A DNA stretch of 64,000 bases from an uncultured Lachnospiraceae bacterium (lineage in GTDB: Bacteria; Bacillota; Clostridia; Lachnospirales; Lachnospiraceae). The DNA lies in assembly GCA_944384025.1 (NCBI GenBank), contig CALWRS010000003.1:62001-126000 (forward strand), given 5' to 3'. Within the stretch, counting starts at the first letter, position 1. Every line of letters starts with the position of its first letter. This document shows positions 61,060 through 64,000 of the stretch, one piece after another. The notes beneath the pieces were generated by a model that saw only the letters and a program-made list of their open reading frames with translations, was not told where the DNA came from and did not search any database. The translations under genes and the position numbers were made by a program.

Positions 61060-61866
61060 GTGACTGTATATCTGGACGTCCTATTTCTTTCTCTTTTCCT
61101 GTGTACTTTCTGGATAACTCGCTTTACTGTCCTTTGTTTAAGAATTTCTGTGACGTGGAAAAAGCAGGCAGCTATTTCGTGTCTTCTTGCGTTTTCGCAA
61201 TGCCTTCTGCTCTCTTTCGGGCTTCTTAGCGGCTTCTTTGGGCGGCTGTTGTGGGACGCCCTCGTCTTCCTGTTAACAATCGGTCTGCTTTCGGTTCTGC
61301 TTGCGCGCAGAATCCCAAAAAAGAAATGGAGCGTTGCGCTTGCCGTATTCTCTTCATCGGTGCTTTATGGCTGCGTCATGCAAGGGACAAGCCTTTTGCT
61401 TGGCGTTTCGCTAGAGAAGCTCTCGACGATAAATTTCTGGCTTCTTTTGAATGCAGTTGGCTTAGCAGGATTTTTCTTGCTGCGCCTGTTTTGCGCTTAT
61501 ATTTGGAGGCAGAAGCTTTCCTACGGAGTCATTCTTATGCTTCAAGAGAAGCACTACTTCTTTCGCGGCTACTGCGATACCGGAAATTTTCTCAAAGATG
61601 AGAGGCGCCAAGGCGTCTTCGTTTTAGAAAAGGGACGCTTTGAGCAAATGAAAGCGTGGAATCCGGCTTGCTCCGGAAGCATTGTCTTTACAAGCGCGTC
61701 CGGGAAGCAGGAACGGTTAGAAACAATTGAAGTAGAGCGAGTGCGTCTGACGGCTTCATCGGGAAGCGTGCTTGAGCTTACGCATGTGACCGTTGCAAAG
61801 GGCGGTGTGTTTTTCCGGCAGCCGTACGACATTTTGCTTCCTTCGGATATTGTTTGGAAATCGTGA
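61060..61866 (+). CDS. spoIIGA: Sigma-E processing peptidase SpoIIGA
   Basis: A 268-residue membrane aspartic protease that cuts the pro-sequence from sigma-E in the mother cell. The N-terminal half (1 to about 150) has five hydrophobic helices. The cytosolic half has the catalytic Asp173 in GYCDTGN, as in the retropepsin-like family. The start is GTG 61060 behind GAGCGGGGGTG. sigE follows after 92 bp. A 0A-box-like site lies upstream. Confidence 0.9.
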   Translation: MTVYLDVLFLSLFLCTFWITRFTVLCLRISVTWKKQAAISCLLAFSQCLLLSFGLLSGFFGRLLWDALVFLLTIGLLSVLLARRIPKKKWSVALAVFSSSVLYGCVMQGTSLLLGVSLEKLSTINFWLLLNAVGLAGFFLLRLFCAYIWRQKLSYGVILMLQEKHYFFRGYCDTGNFLKDERRQGVFVLEKGRFEQMKAWNPACSGSIVFTSASGKQERLETIEVERVRLTASSGSVLELTHVTVAKGGVFFRQPYDILLPSDIVWKS

Positions 61867-61958
61867 AATTTAAAATTGCTTCCTTCGTTTGACATTCTTT
61901 TCGGAAACCTGATGGTAAACTAAAGTAAAAGAGCGTAAAAGCAGGGGGCGAAGAACCA

Positions 61959-62693
61959 GTGAGCCTATGGGAATGTTTGCTTACTTTTGGAGAAATTTTC
62001 CGGGAGAACGTAGGAAAAAATGCACAGGGCAGAAGCGGTTTGTATTATATTGGAGGGTCGGAAATTTTGCCGCCGCCCCTCTCTGCGGAAGAGGAAACTT
62101 GTCTGATTCAGCGCATGGACGAAGGCGACCGTGTGTCTGCGCGCAATCAGCTTGTGGAGCACAATCTTCGGCTGGTCGTCTATATCGCGAAGAAATTTGA
62201 CAATACGGGAGTAGGCGTTGAGGACTTAATTTCCATTGGCACAATTGGCCTTATGAAGGCGATCAACACGTATAAATCCGACAAGAAAATCAAGCTTGCG
62301 ACGTATGCGTCGCGCTGCATCGAAAACGAAATTCTTATGTATTTGCGGCGCTTCAGCCGCCTGCGCTCGGAGGTTTCTATTGACGAGCCGCTCAATATCG
62401 ACTGGGACGGAAACGAGCTTTTGCTATCGGACGTTTTAGGAACAGAAGAGGACGGGATTTTGCGCCCTATGGAGGAAGCGGTTGACTTAATGCTTTTGCG
62501 AAAAGCCATGAAAAAGCTTTCGCCAAGGGAGCGGCTGATTATTGACTTGCGCTACGGTATGAGCGACGGGGAAGGGAAGGAAAAGACGCAAAAGGAAGTG
62601 GCGGATATGCTTGGCATTTCGCAGTCGTACATATCCAGACTGGAGAAGAAAATAATCCGCCGCCTGAAAAAGGAGATGCTTCGGCTGGAGTGA
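61959..62693 (+). CDS. sigE: RNA polymerase sigma-E factor (mother cell)
   Basis: A 244-residue sigma-70 family factor. The N-terminal 30 residues before [18 protein letters not shown] are the pro-region cleaved by SpoIIGA. Region 2 has [26 protein letters not shown], then [11 protein letters not shown] and [16 protein letters not shown]. Region 4 ends with [20 protein letters not shown]. It controls the early mother-cell genes, including spoIIIA. The start is GTG 61959. Confidence 0.96.
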   Translation: MSLWECLLTFGEIFRENVGKNAQGRSGLYYIGGSEILPPPLSAEEETCLIQRMDEGDRVSARNQLVEHNLRLVVYIAKKFDNTGVGVEDLISIGTIGLMKAINTYKSDKKIKLATYASRCIENEILMYLRRFSRLRSEVSIDEPLNIDWDGNELLLSDVLGTEEDGILRPMEEAVDLMLLRKAMKKLSPRERLIIDLRYGMSDGEGKEKTQKEVADMLGISQSYISRLEKKIIRRLKKEMLRLE

Positions 62694-62830
62694 TTCTAAA
62701 GAGAATCATACGAAAAAAATGCCAAAAAAAATTCCCGAGAATTAGAGAAAATGACAGTGGAAAAAATGTTACAGAAATGTTAAGATTACGCCGTGGTGAA
62801 TTCACAGAAAATTTCATGGAGGTAAGTGAA

Positions 62831-63505
62831 ATGAAAAAGTTACTTGCAACAGTATTGGCGCTTTCCTGCGCTATGGCAATGCTTGTTTGCACCGCAGCAG
62901 CAACGGACGTTAATACCTCGATCGAAGGCGAATACGTTACTTCCGGTGCGGACGGATTTTCTTACGATTTTTCCTACATCGGAAAGACTCCGTCTGAAAT
63001 GGCAAAGATTACGGTAACCTTTACCGTTGGCGACGAAAGCTTGGGCTTTGGCGGAGCAATTGTTCTTAACACATGGGTAGATGGCTTCGGCTGGGCTTCC
63101 ACAGAGTGGGGCAACGACGGTGCGGGTAAGACCATTACCGCTGTATCGACCGGAAATGCAGGAGAGTATTCGATCTCTCTTGATACGACGGGTGCTTTCC
63201 ATGGAACCGGCGAAGCAGAAGAAGGCGTTTACAACAAGATCGTTGTTCAGCAGTACTGGGGAGATCCCATCACTGTAACGAAGGTAGAAGCGTATGATGC
63301 AAGCGGTGCTTTGTACTACAGTCTTCCGGCTACAGCGGAAACTCCTTCTACGGAAACTCCTTCCACGGAAACTCCTTCCACGGAAACTCCTTCCACGGAA
63401 GATACACCGCAGACTGGCGACGCTATGAGCATCGTTATGATTGCTGGTGTTGCTGCAGTAGCTCTTTGCGGCGTAGTTGTTTGCGCTAAGAAGAAAAACG
63501 CATAA
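62831..63505 (+). CDS. Secreted cell-wall-anchored surface protein with ETPST repeats
   Basis: A 224-residue surface protein. Signal peptide 1 to about 24 (KKLLATVLALSCAMAMLVC), an exported domain (about 30-165) with FGGAIVLNTWVDGFGWASTEW and VVQQYWGDPITVTKVEAYD, a stalk of ETPST repeats (170-189) and the anchor TPQTG (192-196), membrane helix VMIAGVAAVALCGVVVCA and tail KKKNA. The exported domain resembles carbohydrate-binding modules by eye, unconfirmed. It shares stalk, anchor and general layout with the 60094 gene. ATG 62831 has ATGGAGGTAAGTGAA upstream. It sits between sigE and sigG. Confidence 0.8.
   Translation: MKKLLATVLALSCAMAMLVCTAAATDVNTSIEGEYVTSGADGFSYDFSYIGKTPSEMAKITVTFTVGDESLGFGGAIVLNTWVDGFGWASTEWGNDGAGKTITAVSTGNAGEYSISLDTTGAFHGTGEAEEGVYNKIVVQQYWGDPITVTKVEAYDASGALYYSLPATAETPSTETPSTETPSTETPSTEDTPQTGDAMSIVMIAGVAAVALCGVVVCAKKKNA
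63338..63397 (+). repeat. Four 15-bp tandem repeats encoding ETPST
   Basis: Four units of GAAACTCCTTCCACG (the first with TCT for TCC) encode ETPST four times in the stalk of the second surface protein. Confidence 0.9.
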
Positions 63506-63522
63506 TTCCTTTTTTGAAGGGA

Positions 63523-63557
63523 AAACGGGAGACATTGTCTCCCGTTTTTTGTGTTTT
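63523..63557 (+). terminator. Rho-independent terminator between the surface-protein gene and sigG
   Basis: ACGGGAGAC (63525-63533) pairs with GTCTCCCGT (63537-63545), loop ATT, followed by TTTTTGTGTTTTTTT. Confidence 0.9.
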
Positions 63558-63626
63558 TTTCCAGTATAATTCCGGTAGCAATCGAGAATCCTTTAGGTAG
63601 CAAAAGTTACCCGGAGGATTCTTTTT

Positions 63627-64000
63627 ATGGCTGGCTACAAAGTAGAAATATGCGGGGTCAACACGGCAAAGCTTCCGCTTTTGACGGAAGAGGAAAAGAA
63701 GATTCTGTTCGAGAGGATTAAAAAAGGGGATCGCGAAGCGCGGGAAATCTACATCAAAGGAAACCTCCGGCTTGTGTTAAGCATTATACAACGTTTTGCC
63801 TCAAGCAACGAAAACGCGGACGATTTGTTTCAAATTGGGTGCATTGGCCTGATGAAGGCAATCGACAATTTTGATACAACACAGATGGTAAAGTTTTCGA
63901 CGTACGCTGTGCCGATGATTATCGGCGAGATACGCAGATATCTCCGGGACAACAATACGATTCGCGTCTCGCGCTCCTTGCGAGATATTGCCTACAAGGC
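63627..64000 (+). CDS. sigG: RNA polymerase sigma-G factor (forespore), partial
   Basis: The first 124 codons of sigma-G, cut by the window edge. It starts MAGYKVEICGVNTAKLP (sigma-G-specific N-terminus), then NLRLVLSIIQRF, DDLFQIGCIGLMKAIDNFD, KFSTYAVPMIIGEIRRYLRD and NNTIRVSRSLRDIAYKA, the sigma region 2 to region 3 start. ATG 63627 follows CCGGAGGATTC. It controls late forespore genes. In Bacillus sigG follows sigE directly; here a surface-protein gene lies between. Confidence 0.95.
   Translation, partial: MAGYKVEICGVNTAKLPLLTEEEKKILFERIKKGDREAREIYIKGNLRLVLSIIQRFASSNENADDLFQIGCIGLMKAIDNFDTTQMVKFSTYAVPMIIGEIRRYLRDNNTIRVSRSLRDIAYK

Noticed and set aside
61889..61921. TTGACA and TAAACT with 21-bp spacing between spoIIGA and sigE, recalling the long-spaced Bacillus spoIIG promoter
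   Set aside because: The long-spaced promoter in Bacillus lies before spoIIGA, no 0A box is beside this one, and a chance -35 match is likely.
62691..62708. TGATTCT-AAAG-AGAATCA hairpin after sigE as a terminator
   Set aside because: The stem is only seven mostly A/T pairs and no T-run follows.
1..64000. tRNA, rRNA, riboswitch and T-box elements
   Set aside because: I looked in the larger intergenic gaps (1161-1415, 4671-4772, 29523-29867, 45654-45787, 58453-58652, 60904-61059) and saw no cloverleaf, T-box sequence or known riboswitch core; a covariance-model scan would be decisive.

Overview
The window is chromosomal DNA from an endospore-forming Clostridia species, most likely a Lachnospiraceae relative. 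This rests on the complete spoIIIA operon (AA to AH), spoIVB, spo0A, spoIIGA, sigE and the start of sigG; on a MurE carrying the DNPR motif of meso-diaminopimelate ligases; on AGGAGG-type ribosome binding sites with frequent TTG/GTG starts; and on the gene order of the nusB-xseAB-ispA-dxs-tlyA-nadK-argR-recN-spoIVB and murE-murF-priA-def-fmt-rsmB-rlmN-stp-prkC-rsgA-rpe blocks. Nearly all genes lie on the + strand. No rRNA, tRNA or CRISPR array was seen.

Layout. 1-1.4 kb: an XRE-type regulator (- strand) set between two pieces of a hairpin-rich repeat element. 1.4-11.1 kb: class I amidotransferase, a YqeG phosphatase-shikimate kinase fusion, aroQ, an M24 peptidase, efp, small housekeeping or accessory genes, a lipoprotein, two MFS carriers and aroE. 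11.2-16.1 kb: spoIIIAA-AH behind a candidate sigma-E promoter. 16.2-27.3 kb: Asp23 protein, nusB, xseAB, isoprenoid genes ispA/dxs, tlyA, nadK, argR, yebC, recN, spoIVB. 27.3-29.5 kb: an accessory island (HTH gene, a doubly broken rhuM/Doc gene carrying a second copy of the repeat element, a CGGC protein, a small EamA transporter) that separates spoIVB from spo0A. 29.9-32.2 kb: spo0A and glgA. 32.3-45.7 kb: cell-wall precursor, translation and PP2C/PASTA-kinase operon. 45.8-47.9 kb: ychF, lgt. 48-60 kb: division and cell wall (dcw) cluster mraZ-rsmH-ftsL-pbp-pbp-murD-ftsW-murA-ftsQ-ftsZ, without mraY or murG. 60-64 kb: spoIIGA-sigE-sigG interleaved with two related, secreted, sortase-type surface proteins.

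The genes mainly serve cell-wall synthesis and septation, sporulation commitment (Spo0A, then SigE activation by SpoIIGA, then the SpoIIIA channel and SpoIVB signalling to the mother cell) and basic translation, DNA repair and isoprenoid functions. The least ordinary items are: the hairpin element (about 170 bp at 28431-28600, rearranged at 1-1316) inserted in rhuM; a premature stop in rhuM lying inside a 17-bp inverted repeat; two anchored surface proteins embedded in the spoIIGA-sigE-sigG locus; a SpoIIIAG of only 123 residues that lacks the insertion present in the Bacillus protein; a YqeG-AroK fusion; and a five-copy 10-bp MraZ-box array in front of mraZ.

All calls were made by reading the sequence; no database search or computation was run.
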